Of a stretch of 64,000 nt of DNA, positions 25,887 to 34,505 are shown piece after piece. The position numbers were made by a program, and so were the translations under genes. The number at the start of each line of letters is the position of its first letter. Position 1 is the first letter of the stretch. Origin of the DNA: RH-AL1 sp965277735 (GTDB lineage Bacteria > Pseudomonadota > Alphaproteobacteria > Rhizobiales > Beijerinckiaceae). The stretch spans positions 3,038,001 to 3,102,000 of the forward strand of contig CBDIDO010000003.1 of NCBI GenBank assembly GCA_965277735.1. Direction: 5' to 3'. The notes beneath the pieces were generated by a model that saw only the letters and a program-made list of their open reading frames with translations, ran no database searches and was not told the origin of the DNA.

Positions 25887-26479
25887 ATGAAACAATTCAC
25901 CAAAACCAGCGCTATAGCGGCAGCTCTTGTGGCCGCTTTTGCCATGCCCACCATGGCGCAGACAGCGATGAAAATGGCGCCGGCCGCGCCATGGCGGTGA
26001 GCACAAAGGAGTTCGTCAGGGTGGCCGCGCGGTCCGATGAATTCGAGATCAAGGAAGGCAAGCTTGCCGAGAAGGTCGGCTCGCCCGAACTGCGCAACTT
26101 CGGCATGATGATGGTTCGTGATCACACCAAGATCACCGAGGGCCTGCACGCCGCGCTCAAGAAGGCCGGTATGGCCGTGCCGCCACCGCCCGCGCTGACG
26201 TCCGAGCAACAGGCGATGGTCGGCAAGCTCGAGGTTCGACCATGCCTATCTCGAGCAGGCGGTCGCCTCGCACAGGGCCTCAGCGGCAAGGCATTCGACC
26301 ATGCCTATCTCGAGCAGGCGGTCGCCTCGCACAAGAAGGCGCTGGCGTTGCGCGAGGCCTACGACAAGGTGGGCGAGTCCGCCCCCATCGTCGCCGCCTC
26401 GAAGGAGGCCACCCCAATCGTCCGGGCGCACCTGCAAATGGCCGAGCGCATGGCCGCAGGCAAACCCGGCGAAATGTAG
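25887..26479 (+). pseudogene. DUF4142 secreted protein, frameshifted, with a duplicated insert
   Basis: ATG 25887 after GAAGGAG starts a signal peptide (KQFTKTSAIAAALVAAFAMP, cleaved after AQT region), but the frame stops at about 25998. A second frame from 25991 continues as a DUF4142 domain: STKEFVRVAARSDEFEIKEG, then NFGMMMVRDHTKITEGLHAA and KAFDHAYLEQAVASHKKALA. Inside it, 42 extra bases encode VRPCLSRAGGRLAQ, a shifted-frame copy of a nearby 40-base segment (26235-26274 repeated at 26294-26333). DUF4142 proteins are ferritin-like, periplasmic and stress-related. The frameshift likely blocks export. Confidence 0.75.
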
Positions 26480-26630
26480 GCGTCACGCGTCACGCGAGTT
26501 CGAAGGCCGCGTGGCAACGCGTGGCCTACTCGTCGCGCGAGTTCTGCGGGGCAGACCCGCGCAGATCACCAACAACAAGCTGAAGAAGGCAGCTGCGAGC
26601 GCGAGCCTCAAGGTAGTGCGACGGAGTGGA

Positions 26631-26980
26631 CTATAGTTTTTGATCTTTCGGGGCGGCAGCTACGGTTTGGCCAATCAGCTCACGAGAGCGCTTGATCGTC
26701 TTGCGGCTGGACGCAACTAACAAAGCAGTTGCACGCATCACCGAACTTGCCAGCTCGATTTGCCGCCGCTTTGTGTGAAAACGGCTGACCTGTCCATCTT
26801 CGTGCATTTTGTCAGGACTTCCGAATAGGTTTTCGAGGAGCAATCACGCTGTTTGCTCTCCGAATTTGCTACACTTTCTGATTTCCCGCGTTTGTCAACG
26901 TGGATGGAGACAGGCGCCATCAGTTCGTTGAGCATCTCTTGATGAATAGTAGGACACGGTCTCTGGCGATCTTCCGGCAT
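26631..26980 (-). pseudogene. Possible broken small gene
   Basis: Two minus-strand frames overlap. The upstream one gives MPEDRQRPCPTIHQEMLNEL, the downstream one QVSRFHTKRRQIELASSVMR then ATALLVASSRKTIKRSRELI. Each looks protein-like where the other does not, which suggests one gene with a frameshift near 26800. No family recognised. Low certainty. Confidence 0.25.
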
Positions 26981-27064
26981 TTGACTATCCTTGAGCTACT
27001 AGCGATCGGCGAAATGCTGGGTTTTTTCCACGCACTGCGGACAGTGGACGCCGCTGTTGTTCGA

Positions 27065-27262
27065 CTAAGCCGGCATGTTGACGAGCAGTTCGGCCAGCCG
27101 GCTCTCCATCGAAACGAGTGCCTCATGGGCTATGTCGGAAATGCGAAGTTCGGCATCAAACCCCAGCTTACGGATCGCGGCACGCTGGTAAGCCAAGCGA
27201 GCAGTCGCTTTCTCGATTTGGTAATTCGATAGCCGAAGCTCGACCAAATCGGCATTGAGCAT
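27065..27262 (-). CDS. Small helical protein, paralogue of the one at 8430-8720
   Basis: 65 residues. LVELRLSNYQIEKATARLAY, then AAIRKLGFDAELRISDIAHE and SMESRLAELLVNMPA match the protein at 8430-8720 at most positions, but end earlier, so this is the better guide to the family's natural length. Soluble and helical. Upstream (27379-27420) lies an element shared with the 9292 locus. Function unknown. Confidence 0.65.
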   Translation of the reverse strand: MLNADLVELRLSNYQIEKATARLAYQRAAIRKLGFDAELRISDIAHEALVSMESRLAELLVNMPA

Positions 27263-27482
27263 CTCTACTTCCTTCCGAATTATGGGTCGCTCTGTTGCTT
27301 GTTGTCGGGCGAGCCCTGGTCACGTGCCAAGAACCCAAGAAATTCCGTTCGAAATGATCTAACAAACAATCCGCCGCGAAAACCCTTCAGATTTAGGCAT
27401 TACGAAATAGCGACTATGCAAATTTAGGCACAGCGCAAATTCTTGGGTTGGAGCGTTAGCTTGTGAAAATGGAGCGCAGATT

Positions 27483-27686
27483 ATGAAATACATTCTCGAC
27501 GTGTCTGGTCATGACGCGGCCGGAAACCCGGGCCTCAAGCATTTTGGCGGGTTGTTTACGTCAGTCGACGACGCGGTCGCGCACGGCAAACTTGCAAGCA
27601 AGACAGGTCGCTTTTGGTTTCGTCCCGAAGTTTTGTGGGTGCGAGACGAAGAGGGCGAGACGATCCGTCGAGACGAGCTAGAATAA
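27483..27686 (+). CDS. Small hypothetical protein
   Basis: 67 residues with GGAG before the ATG. MKYILDVSGHDAAGNPGLKH begins a beta-rich sequence, then FTSVDDAVAHGKLASKTGR and WFRPEVLWVRDEEGETIRRD. It is reminiscent of small DUF6894-like stress proteins in length and style, but I do not see that family's signature. Stands between minus-strand genes. Confidence 0.5.
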   Translation: MKYILDVSGHDAAGNPGLKHFGGLFTSVDDAVAHGKLASKTGRFWFRPEVLWVRDEEGETIRRDELE

Positions 27687-27835
27687 AGTTGTGAGTATGC
27701 GACCGCCTTTTATCGGCCACCCACGCTGAGGTGCTTGGTCCTGGGAGTCGTGACGCTAAGCTAAGCCAGACGGCGCAGGAGGCTTGGCAAGCATTCTTCA
27801 CGGCAGCGCCCGAGCACGCCAAGCGGCTACGACCG

Positions 27836-28630
27836 TTAACAAATGGCGGTCGCGCTCGACGACGGCGGACACGCGGTTGAACCCGCGCGACCCGCGGAGC
27901 GCGGTGCTGACGCCGTCTCATCGCGGCCCGCTAGTCCAACACGCGACATAAGCATTTTGCCGAGGGTCTCGCGATCGAGCGCCAAGTAAGATGGATCGAA
28001 GTTGGCAACGCTGCCAAGCTTTGCCAGATCGTGCCATTTCGTGCGCCGCCCGCAAGATACGAGTCGGTCGGCTTCTAGCCGGCGAAGCGTCTTGTTGACG
28101 TGGACCAAGGACATTCCGTTCGCGGCGGCGAGATCAGACTGGGTGCCGGGCCAATCGAAGCCGGCACCCGTCGCAAGCCCCGCGGCGTGCAGGCGTGCCG
28201 CGAACTCACACATGAAGTGGGCCAGCCTTCGATAGGCCGACCGCTGTCCAATGTTTACGATCCAGGCAGCGGATATGGCTGCCTCTCGCGCCACCTCTCG
28301 CCACACGGCGTGCGAAAGGTCGGCGGACTCTGGCGCGGAGGACGACAGCCAGTGGCGCTTGATGGGAAGGCAAGAAACAGGCGATAAAGCAATCAAGTCG
28401 TGATCGACATATCCGTTGGAAAAAGCTGTCAGACCGCACACATCGCCAGGAACATTCAATCCAACGATTTGACGATGTCCGCTGTCCAGGACGTGTTCCC
28501 GGATGAGTAGTCCTTCGAGCAAGAGAAAGCAGTCTTCGGTGCGCTGGTGAGCGCGAACGAGATGCTCTCGGACATTGCAGACCAGGGGTTGGCTCATGTT
28601 CTCGCTGCTGCTCGTCATCAAAGCCCGCAA
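27836..28630 (-). CDS. Crp/Fnr-family transcriptional regulator
   Basis: 264 residues; ATG at M12 (MSQPLVCNVREH) is an alternative start. The cyclic-nucleotide-binding-like part has DCFLLLEGLLIREHVLDSGH, then QIVGLNVPGDVCGLTAFSNG. A dimerisation helix leads to a Crp-type HTH: GTQSDLAAANGMSLVHVNKT then LRRLEADRLVSCGRR. There are no Fnr-type iron-sulphur Cys at the N-terminus, so it is not an oxygen sensor of that kind. This NreB/FixK-like group is common in Hyphomicrobiales. Its target is unknown. The last 30 residues are low-complexity. Confidence 0.85.
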   Translation of the reverse strand: MRALMTSSSENMSQPLVCNVREHLVRAHQRTEDCFLLLEGLLIREHVLDSGHRQIVGLNVPGDVCGLTAFSNGYVDHDLIALSPVSCLPIKRHWLSSSAPESADLSHAVWREVAREAAISAAWIVNIGQRSAYRRLAHFMCEFAARLHAAGLATGAGFDWPGTQSDLAAANGMSLVHVNKTLRRLEADRLVSCGRRTKWHDLAKLGSVANFDPSYLALDRETLGKMLMSRVGLAGRDETASAPRSAGRAGSTACPPSSSATAIC

Positions 28631-28832
28631 AGCACCACGACTTTCGCCTTAAAATCATAAAATGCGTTCCGAAGGACAAGTGTTTGCCGATACCTGCTAT
28701 GCGATTATGCACAACATCAAGATTGATGGCTTTCGCTCGAAGGCAGCCTCAGACAAAGACCTGACTTCTCGTCTTTAGAGAAAAATGCTTATGTACAACT
28801 AGCCACCCGAGATGGCGCCAACAGCGATGGTT

Positions 28833-29093
28833 TTACATCTCTGTTAAAATCACGACTGTGAAGATGCGGGCCTTCGAGCTATCGAGAACTTCAATGCGAA
28901 CCTCCCCGCCGTCCCAAAGGGCGCGGGAATCTCGCTTGAGCGTATCGGCTGCGAATGTGAGCGCTTCATATCTCGCATGATCCGGGCTGGGCAGATCGAG
29001 GCCCTCCGAGTCTAAATCGAAAGTGCCATTCACGCGGTTGAAGAAATAGCGTGACACGTGCTTCTCCAGGTCGGAAGCGCACGCGTCTTCCAT
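28833..29093 (-). CDS. DUF6894-family small protein
   Basis: 86 residues from M19 of the open frame. SRYFFNRVNGTFDLDSEGLD, then LPSPDHARYEALTFAADTLK and WDGGEVRIEVLDSSKAR fit the DUF6894 pattern (aromatic start, Asp/Glu-rich turn, Ala-rich helix, beta hairpin end). Members are short cytosolic proteins of unknown function, often several per genome in this order. A second one lies at 30435. Confidence 0.75.
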   Translation of the reverse strand: MEDACASDLEKHVSRYFFNRVNGTFDLDSEGLDLPSPDHARYEALTFAADTLKRDSRALWDGGEVRIEVLDSSKARIFTVVILTEM

Positions 29094-29240
29094 CGCTGCA
29101 CCATTGAGGCGACGACCCCCATTACGCGTTTGTCCGGCGCTATGCAAAGATGCAAGTTAACGTGTGCATTTTTGCTTCGACCTTTCGCTCGACGCGGATT
29201 AGATTGTCCGTAAAAGGCTTTGGTTCAACAAGGCTGCGCC

Positions 29241-30170
29241 ATGCTCGATTGGGACGATCTGCGTATTTTCCTGGCAATTCAGCGTCACGGCAACCTCTCG
29301 GCGGCCGCGCGGGAACTAGGCGTTGCGCAATCAACGGTTGGACGCCGGCTTGCGTCGCTCGAGACAAGCCTCGGGGTCCGCCTTCTTGATCGCACGCCCG
29401 AGGGATATGTGCTGACGCTCGCTGGCCACGACGTTCGTGAACGAGCGGAGCGCTTGGCGCAGGAAGCCCAGGCGCTGGAGCGGACGGTCGGGGGTCTCGA
29501 TACGCGGGTCGCGGGCCTCGTTCGTATCACTTGTGCTGAAGCGATCGCTGCACACGTTCTCGCGCCCAGCTTCGCGTCTTTCCAGCACGACAATCCCGAC
29601 ATCCTCGTCGAACTCGTGCCTCATCCGAAAGAGGTGAGCCTTTCGATGCGGGAGGCTGAGCTATCGGTTCGCATCACTCAACCGAGCCAGCACGATCTCG
29701 TCATCCGTCGCGTCGGCAGTCTTGCTTTTGGCCTCTATGCCAGTTCGAGCTACCTGAAACAGCATGGCGATCTGAATGCCGACGAGGGCTGCGCCAACCA
29801 CAACCTTATCCGCCAGCTCAACGACGTCGAGAGCGGTCCCCAATTCGGCTGGCTTGCTGACCTCACCTCGCGGGCGAGAGTGGTATTCCAGACGAGCAGT
29901 CACGAGGCAGCGGTCTTGGCCGCCGCTCAGGGGAGCGGACTGGCGTGCCTCGCCCGGTTCCGTGCCGACCGGGAAGAGGTTCTCGTCCGGCTATCGCCCC
30001 CTACAGAACCACCGACCGCCAGCATCTGGCTCACCGTCCACAAAGACAACCGAGACACCGCTCGGATCAGAACCGTGATGACCCACATCATTGATCACCT
30101 GCGGGCCCTTCGAGAGGAACTGGCACCGGAAGGGTCGCTCGCAAGCGATCCACAATCGGACGGATCGTAA
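29241..30170 (+). CDS. LysR-family transcriptional regulator
   Basis: 309 residues from ATG 29241; a TTG 21 bases upstream is possible. N-terminal winged HTH: MLDWDDLRIFLAIQRHGNLS, then AAARELGVAQSTVGRRLASL. The effector domain follows (RITCAEAIAAHVLAPSFASF, then DLVIRRVGSLAFGLYASSSY). It is divergent from the DUF6894 gene at 29093, which may be its target, as LysR regulators often control the divergent gene. The end (WLTVHKDNRDTARIRTVMTH) is repeated in a relic at 22210-22395. Confidence 0.88.
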   Translation: MLDWDDLRIFLAIQRHGNLSAAARELGVAQSTVGRRLASLETSLGVRLLDRTPEGYVLTLAGHDVRERAERLAQEAQALERTVGGLDTRVAGLVRITCAEAIAAHVLAPSFASFQHDNPDILVELVPHPKEVSLSMREAELSVRITQPSQHDLVIRRVGSLAFGLYASSSYLKQHGDLNADEGCANHNLIRQLNDVESGPQFGWLADLTSRARVVFQTSSHEAAVLAAAQGSGLACLARFRADREEVLVRLSPPTEPPTASIWLTVHKDNRDTARIRTVMTHIIDHLRALREELAPEGSLASDPQSDGS

Positions 30171-30434
30171 GCGGCGGCACTCGCGGCAATGATAAGCCAC
30201 GGCGAGCTAGACATGCCTGATCCGGCGTCGCCTTGAGCACAGACGCACGCTGCTTTAGTCGTGGACCGGGTAGAGACCTGGAACTGCCGCATCGCTGCAC
30301 GAGCGGCTCGACCCCATCCACGATCGCATGCCGCAGTGCCGTTAGCCGTCATACTACCGTAGGCAAATCCGGCGTGCGTCTCGTGATATCTACACGCTCC
30401 TGGACCGAGCAGCTGACTCGCAAACGCTAAAACG
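30171..30434. other. Short non-coding stretch between LysR and DUF6894 genes
   Basis: About 260 bases; open frames here are Arg/Ser-rich and antisense-like. Nothing recognised. Confidence 0.3.
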
Positions 30435-30680
30435 CTAAGCTTTGAACGCGACCTTGGCGTCCACCGACTGCGTTACCACCGTAAATAACAAGTCGCCCTT
30501 GGCGTCCCGCACTTCGATGCGCAGAGCTTGCCCATTGTCTAGATGTTCCGGATCGTCTCGAAGGGTCTCTCCGGCGAGAGTGATCGCTTGAACGCGGGCC
30601 GCATGGTCGTTGTCGAACAAACACCCCTCGGTGTCGATGTCCGTGCCACCGTCTAAGCAGTCGAAAAAATATCTTGGCAT
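30435..30680 (-). CDS. DUF6894-family small protein
   Basis: 81 residues. MPRYFFDCLDGGTDIDTEGC, then NDHAARVQAITLAGETLRDD and ALRIEVRDAKGDLLFTVV is a textbook DUF6894 sequence. Function unknown. It resembles the protein at 28833 in layout but is not a close copy. Confidence 0.85.
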   Translation of the reverse strand: MPRYFFDCLDGGTDIDTEGCLFDNDHAARVQAITLAGETLRDDPEHLDNGQALRIEVRDAKGDLLFTVVTQSVDAKVAFKA

Positions 30681-30897
30681 GCATCAGACGGCGATCAAAC
30701 CGCGTCTAAGTCAATCGCGATAAGGCTCGCATTTAGAGGCGTATCGCCACCTTGAAATGTTGAAATCGACCATTTGCCAAGGCGCCACGGCATCTGCATT
30801 TATGCATAGCGCCTATTGCATATCGCCTGAATGTTGCGGTTTTCAGCCTTTATAAATTTTCCTATTTTTGTCGGCGTCATCTCATTGGGGGTGCTCC

Positions 30898-31113
30898 TTG
30901 AACGCTACCGACGCCAGAGAACGCATCTCGGCTGCTCGTGCCAGCCAAAAGGTTCTCACGCAAAATCTGATCGTCTCGTCGATGCTGCCGGATGATCCGG
31001 CTTTGCCATATGCGCGCACGGTTTTACGTCAAATGGAACAGAACGACGCGATGGCTCGAATGCGCGGCGCGCTTGCAGACTTCGACAGCGACGAAGAGTA
31101 TGCGAGGGGATAG
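30898..31113 (+). CDS. Small protein, paralogue of the one at 9074-9292
   Basis: 71 residues from TTG 30898, chosen because GGGGGTG stands just upstream; the frame is open to 30868. ISAARASQKVLTQNLIVSSM then LPDDPALPYARTVLRQMEQN matches the minus-strand protein at 9074 over most of its length. Acidic C-terminus (DFDSDEEYARG). Function unknown. The IS66 element is inserted 78 bases after its stop. Confidence 0.6.
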   Translation: MNATDARERISAARASQKVLTQNLIVSSMLPDDPALPYARTVLRQMEQNDAMARMRGALADFDSDEEYARG

Positions 31114-31239
31114 CTCAAAGCTTCGAGAATCCGACGCCGGCCTTGCTCTCCGCCATCATCACTGAGCATCGGCAGAGAGCGCGGTCCGATCGTAAGCCTC
31201 CGCCGTGGGCCGTCTTGCGCGAGGGTGGCTTGGCATAAC

Positions 31240-31273
31240 GCATAGTGAGTATGGCTAGTCATACTCACTATGC
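31240..31273 (+). repeat. Perfect 14-bp inverted repeat over the tnpA start
   Basis: GCATAGTGAGTATG and CATACTCACTATGC are exact complements separated by 6 bases. The hairpin covers both candidate start codons of tnpA (GTG 31245 and ATG 31251). In mRNA it would hide the ribosome entry site, a known way for IS elements to avoid translation from read-through transcripts. Confidence 0.85.
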
Positions 31274-31640
31274 CCAGGTCGATCGGCTCGAAGTGGTCGA
31301 CACGGGACGCCGTCGCCGATGGTCGACGGAGGAGAAGCTCAGGATCGTCACGGAGAGCTTTTCCGGTCCCAGGTTGGCGTCGACGATCGCACGCCGGCAC
31401 GGGATCTCGCCGTCGCTGCTGTTCACGTGGCGGCGGAGCTTTCGAGCCGGTGTTGCCAAGCAGCCCGAGGCGAAGTTCGTCCCGGCGCTGATCGTGCCCG
31501 AGAGCCGCCCCGACGACCTTCAGCCTTCAGCTACCGGTCGCGTCGAGATCGTCGCTAGGAACGGACGCCGGCTGATCATCGACGCGAGCCTGGACGTCGC
31601 GGCGATCGCGCGTCTAATCGCCGTGGTGGAGCGACGATGA
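31245..31640 (+). CDS. tnpA: IS66 TnpA (accessory protein)
   Basis: 131 residues from GTG 31245 (or ATG 31251). The N-terminal helix-turn-helix (RRRWSTEEKLRIVTESFSGP, then RRHGISPSLLFTWRRSFRAG) is the Tnp IS66/IS2 OrfA type. The C-terminal part (GRVEIVARNGRRLIIDASLD) is typical of IS66 TnpA. It helps transposition, probably as a DNA-binding factor. Its stop overlaps the tnpB start (ATGA at 31637). Confidence 0.85.
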   Translation: MSMASHTHYAQVDRLEVVDTGRRRRWSTEEKLRIVTESFSGPRLASTIARRHGISPSLLFTWRRSFRAGVAKQPEAKFVPALIVPESRPDDLQPSATGRVEIVARNGRRLIIDASLDVAAIARLIAVVERR

Positions 31641-31984
31641 TCCCGGTCCCGTCGGGCGTGCGTGTTTGGCTGGCGGTCGGCGCGACCGACATGCGGCGCG
31701 GCATGAACGGCCTGTCGCTGCAGGTCCAGGAGGCGCTGCGGCGCGATCCCCATTGCGGCGATCTGTTCGTGTTTCGAGGGCGCCGGGGCGATCTGATCAA
31801 GGTCCTGTGGACTGACGCGCACGGGGTATCGCTCTACGCCAAACGGCTGGAACGTGGACGGTTCATCTGGCCCTCGCCGGCCGACGGCGTCGTCGTGATC
31901 AAGCCGGCGCAACTCGCCTACCTACTCGAGGGGATAGACTGGAGGCATCCGCAGCATACGTGGCGACCAAAAACGGTCGGATGA
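31637..31984 (+). CDS. tnpB: IS66 TnpB (IS66 Orf2-like)
   Basis: 115 residues. VRVWLAVGATDMRRGMNGLS, then DLFVFRGRRGDLIKVLWTDA and LYAKRLERGRFIWPSPADG is the well-known IS66 Orf2 signature. Needed with TnpA and TnpC for transposition. It is translationally coupled to tnpA by an ATGA overlap. Confidence 0.92.
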   Translation: MIPVPSGVRVWLAVGATDMRRGMNGLSLQVQEALRRDPHCGDLFVFRGRRGDLIKVLWTDAHGVSLYAKRLERGRFIWPSPADGVVVIKPAQLAYLLEGIDWRHPQHTWRPKTVG

Positions 31985-32068
31985 TCCCAGGCTGCGGTGA
32001 CGGCATCTCCCTGTGGATGCCTTTGATATCATCGTCACGGAAGATACGATCCGTGATTCAATGCCGTC

Positions 32069-33712
32069 ATGACGCCATCGGACGCCCGCGAGCCGGATGA
32101 TATCGAGAGCTTGAAGCGTCTCCTCGTCGCCGAGCGCGCGGCCCGCTTCGACGCGGAAGCAAAAGCAGCTCTCGCCACCGCCCAGGCGTCCGGCGCCGAA
32201 GCGGTGATCGCCCATCTCAAGCTCGCCATCGAGAAGATGCGCCGCGAGCTCTACGGCAGCCGCTCGGAGCGTGGTCACAAGCTGCTCGACCAGATGGAGT
32301 TCGAACTCGAAGACCTCGAAGCGACGGCGGCAGAGGACGAAGCGGCGGCGGAGATGGCCGCCATGCGTGCCGCCCTGTCGACCCTGATCCCGACGCACCG
32401 GCGGCGGTCGGGGCGAAGGCCGTTTCCCGATCATCTGCCGCGCGAGCGCGTGATCATTCCCGGCCCAAGCTCGTGCCTGTGCTGCGGCTCAAGGCGCCTC
32501 GCCAAGCTCGGCGAGGACATCACCGAGACGCTCGAGGTCGTGCCCCGCCAGTGGAAGGTGATCCAGCACGTCCGCGAGAAGTTCACCTGCCGGACCTGCG
32601 AGAAGATCAGCCAGGCGCCGGCGCCGTTCCACGTTATCGCCCGCGGTCATGCCGGGCCGAGCCTGCTGGCGATGATCCTCCATGCGAAGTTTGCGCTGCA
32701 CCAGCCGCTCAATCGCCAGAGCGAGACCTACGCGCGCGAAGGCATCGACTTGCCACTGTCGACCTTGGCGGACCACGTCGGCACCTGTGCCGCCGTTCTC
32801 GCGCCGCTCGCCGAGCTGATCCGCACCCACGTGATGGCGGCGGAGCGTATTCATGGCGATGATACGCCGGTGGCGCTGCTGACCAAAGGGAAGACCACCC
32901 AGGCCCGCTTGTGGACGTATGTTCGCGACGACCACCCATTCGGAGGTGCCGATCCGCCAGCCGCCTTCTATGCCTTCTCGCGCGATCGGAAGGGCGAGCA
33001 TCCCGAGCGCCATCTCGAGAGCTACGCCGGGATCCTGCAAGCCGACGCCTACGCTGGGTTCAATGCGCTCTACAAGGCTGAACGCGGGCCCGGGCCGATC
33101 ACCGAGGCCGCCTGCTGGAGCCATGCCCGGCGCAAGTTCTTCGTCCTCGCCGACGTCACGAGCAAGGCTCGTTCGCGCAAGCCGGTGATCGTCGCGCCGC
33201 TGGCGCTCGAGGCGGTCCGCCGGTTCGATGCCATCTTCGCGGCGGAGCGTTCCCTCAATGGTTTGCTACCGGACCTTCGGCAAGACGAGCGCCGACGAAG
33301 CGTCGCGCCGCTTGTCGAAGATCTGGAACGCTGGATGCGCGCCGCGCGATGCAAGATGTCCCGCCATTCCGATGTCGCCAAGGCGATGGACTACATGCTG
33401 ACGCGCTGGCCGGCGTTCTTGCGCTTCCTCGGCGATGGACGGATCTGCTTGTCGAACAATGCCGCCGAGCGGGCACTACGTGGCATCGCGCTCGGCCGCA
33501 AGGCATGGCTGTTCGCCGGCTCCGAGCGCGGCGGTGAGCGTGCAGCGGTCATCTACTCGCTGATCCAGACCGCTAAGCTCAACGATGTCGATCCGCATGC
33601 GTGGCTCGCCGACGTTCTCGCCCGCATCGCAGATCACAGAAGCACCGATCTCGCCGATCTGCTGCCTTGGAACTGGGCGAACGAGAAGGCATGTCGTAGC
33701 TTGGCGGCATGA
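32069..33712 (+). CDS. tnpC: IS66 TnpC transposase
   Basis: 547 residues. An N-terminal coiled coil (about 20-110), then a zinc-binding part (SSCLCCGSRRLAKLGEDITE, then KFTCRTCEKISQAP) and the DDE domain: ERIHGDDTPVALL (first Asp), YAGILQADAYAGFNALY (second Asp) and ICLSNNAAERALRGIALGRK (Glu). The closing part (AWLADVLARIADHRSTDLAD, LLPWNW) is typical of the family. Full length with no lesion seen. Confidence 0.93.
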   Translation: MTPSDAREPDDIESLKRLLVAERAARFDAEAKAALATAQASGAEAVIAHLKLAIEKMRRELYGSRSERGHKLLDQMEFELEDLEATAAEDEAAAEMAAMRAALSTLIPTHRRRSGRRPFPDHLPRERVIIPGPSSCLCCGSRRLAKLGEDITETLEVVPRQWKVIQHVREKFTCRTCEKISQAPAPFHVIARGHAGPSLLAMILHAKFALHQPLNRQSETYAREGIDLPLSTLADHVGTCAAVLAPLAELIRTHVMAAERIHGDDTPVALLTKGKTTQARLWTYVRDDHPFGGADPPAAFYAFSRDRKGEHPERHLESYAGILQADAYAGFNALYKAERGPGPITEAACWSHARRKFFVLADVTSKARSRKPVIVAPLALEAVRRFDAIFAAERSLNGLLPDLRQDERRRSVAPLVEDLERWMRAARCKMSRHSDVAKAMDYMLTRWPAFLRFLGDGRICLSNNAAERALRGIALGRKAWLFAGSERGGERAAVIYSLIQTAKLNDVDPHAWLADVLARIADHRSTDLADLLPWNWANEKACRSLAA

Positions 33713-34308
33713 CCGCCGACACCATCGCCCGCCTCAAGATCACGCTCGACGATGTCGTACCGACTGTCCTCAGACGGATCGAGGTGCCATTCTCCATCCG
33801 TCTCGATCGCCTGCATCTTGCGCTACAGGCCGCAATCGGATGGACCGACAGCCATCTCTATGAGATCCGGGCTCGCGATGTGGGCTGGGGCGTGCCTGAT
33901 CCAAGCTGGCCCGATGGACCCCTCGACGCCCGCAAGGCTCGGCTCGCCGACGTCCTCGAGGACGTCGGCGCGAAGACGCTCGAGTACCTCTACGACTTCG
34001 GCGACGGCTGGACCCACACGCTAGAGATCGAGTACCTCGCCGACGCCCATCCCGGCCTCGACTATCCCAGGCTCATCGAAGCGAGCGGCCGCTGTCCACC
34101 CGAGGATATCGGTGGCCCTTTCGGCTATGCCGAGTTCCTCGACGCCGTCGCCGACCCGGCTCACGAACGACACGCCGAACTCCTCGAATGGGTGGACCAT
34201 GACTTCGATCCCGATCGGCTCGACGCCACCGCGCATCAACGCGCGCTCCAGGTCCTTGCCAAGCGATGGAACAAGACACCTCGGGTCAAAAAAACAAAAC
34301 CGAACTGA
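33709..34308 (+). CDS. pRiA4b ORF-3-like passenger protein of the IS66 element
   Basis: 199 residues. Its ATG overlaps the tnpC stop (ATGA), so the passenger is translated with the transposase. IARLKITLDDVVPTVLRRIE, then LHLALQAAIGWTDSHLYEIR and EYLYDFGDGWTHTLEIEY match the plasmid pRiA4b ORF-3 family (PF07929). Function unknown; the family is often found beside IS66 and other mobile elements. The terminal inverted repeat lies just after its stop, which shows that it belongs to the element. Confidence 0.88.
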   Translation: MTADTIARLKITLDDVVPTVLRRIEVPFSIRLDRLHLALQAAIGWTDSHLYEIRARDVGWGVPDPSWPDGPLDARKARLADVLEDVGAKTLEYLYDFGDGWTHTLEIEYLADAHPGLDYPRLIEASGRCPPEDIGGPFGYAEFLDAVADPAHERHAELLEWVDHDFDPDRLDATAHQRALQVLAKRWNKTPRVKKTKPN

Positions 34309-34505
34309 CGCGGTCCTGGGCGGAGGGATACGTCCGATCGAACATAACGGCCCCTTTATGCAACACGAGCAGCGTTCCTGACCAAGCCAAAAAATAACCG
34401 ACCCAACATGGGTCCGCAAAAATGCATGTCCGGATCTGAATATTGCTTAGCCTGAGGAGCTAGTTTTGTTGTTCATCAAGCAGACTGGCTCGAACTGGAT
34501 CTAAG

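Larger units (their letters stand above)
31192..34331 (+). mobile_element. Complete IS66-family element with passenger gene (3140 bp)
   Basis: Left end GTAAGCCTCCGCCGTGGGCC and right end (inward) GTATCCCTCCGCCCAGGACC are inverted repeats. An exact 8-bp target duplication, GTCCGATC, flanks it (31184-31191 and 34332-34339), the size expected for IS66. It carries tnpA, tnpB and tnpC in the usual order plus a pRiA4b ORF-3-like passenger. All four frames are open, so it looks recent and possibly active. Confidence 0.92.

Noticed and set aside
32489..33124. Minus-strand frame over tnpC
   Set aside because: Shadow of tnpC; no domain.
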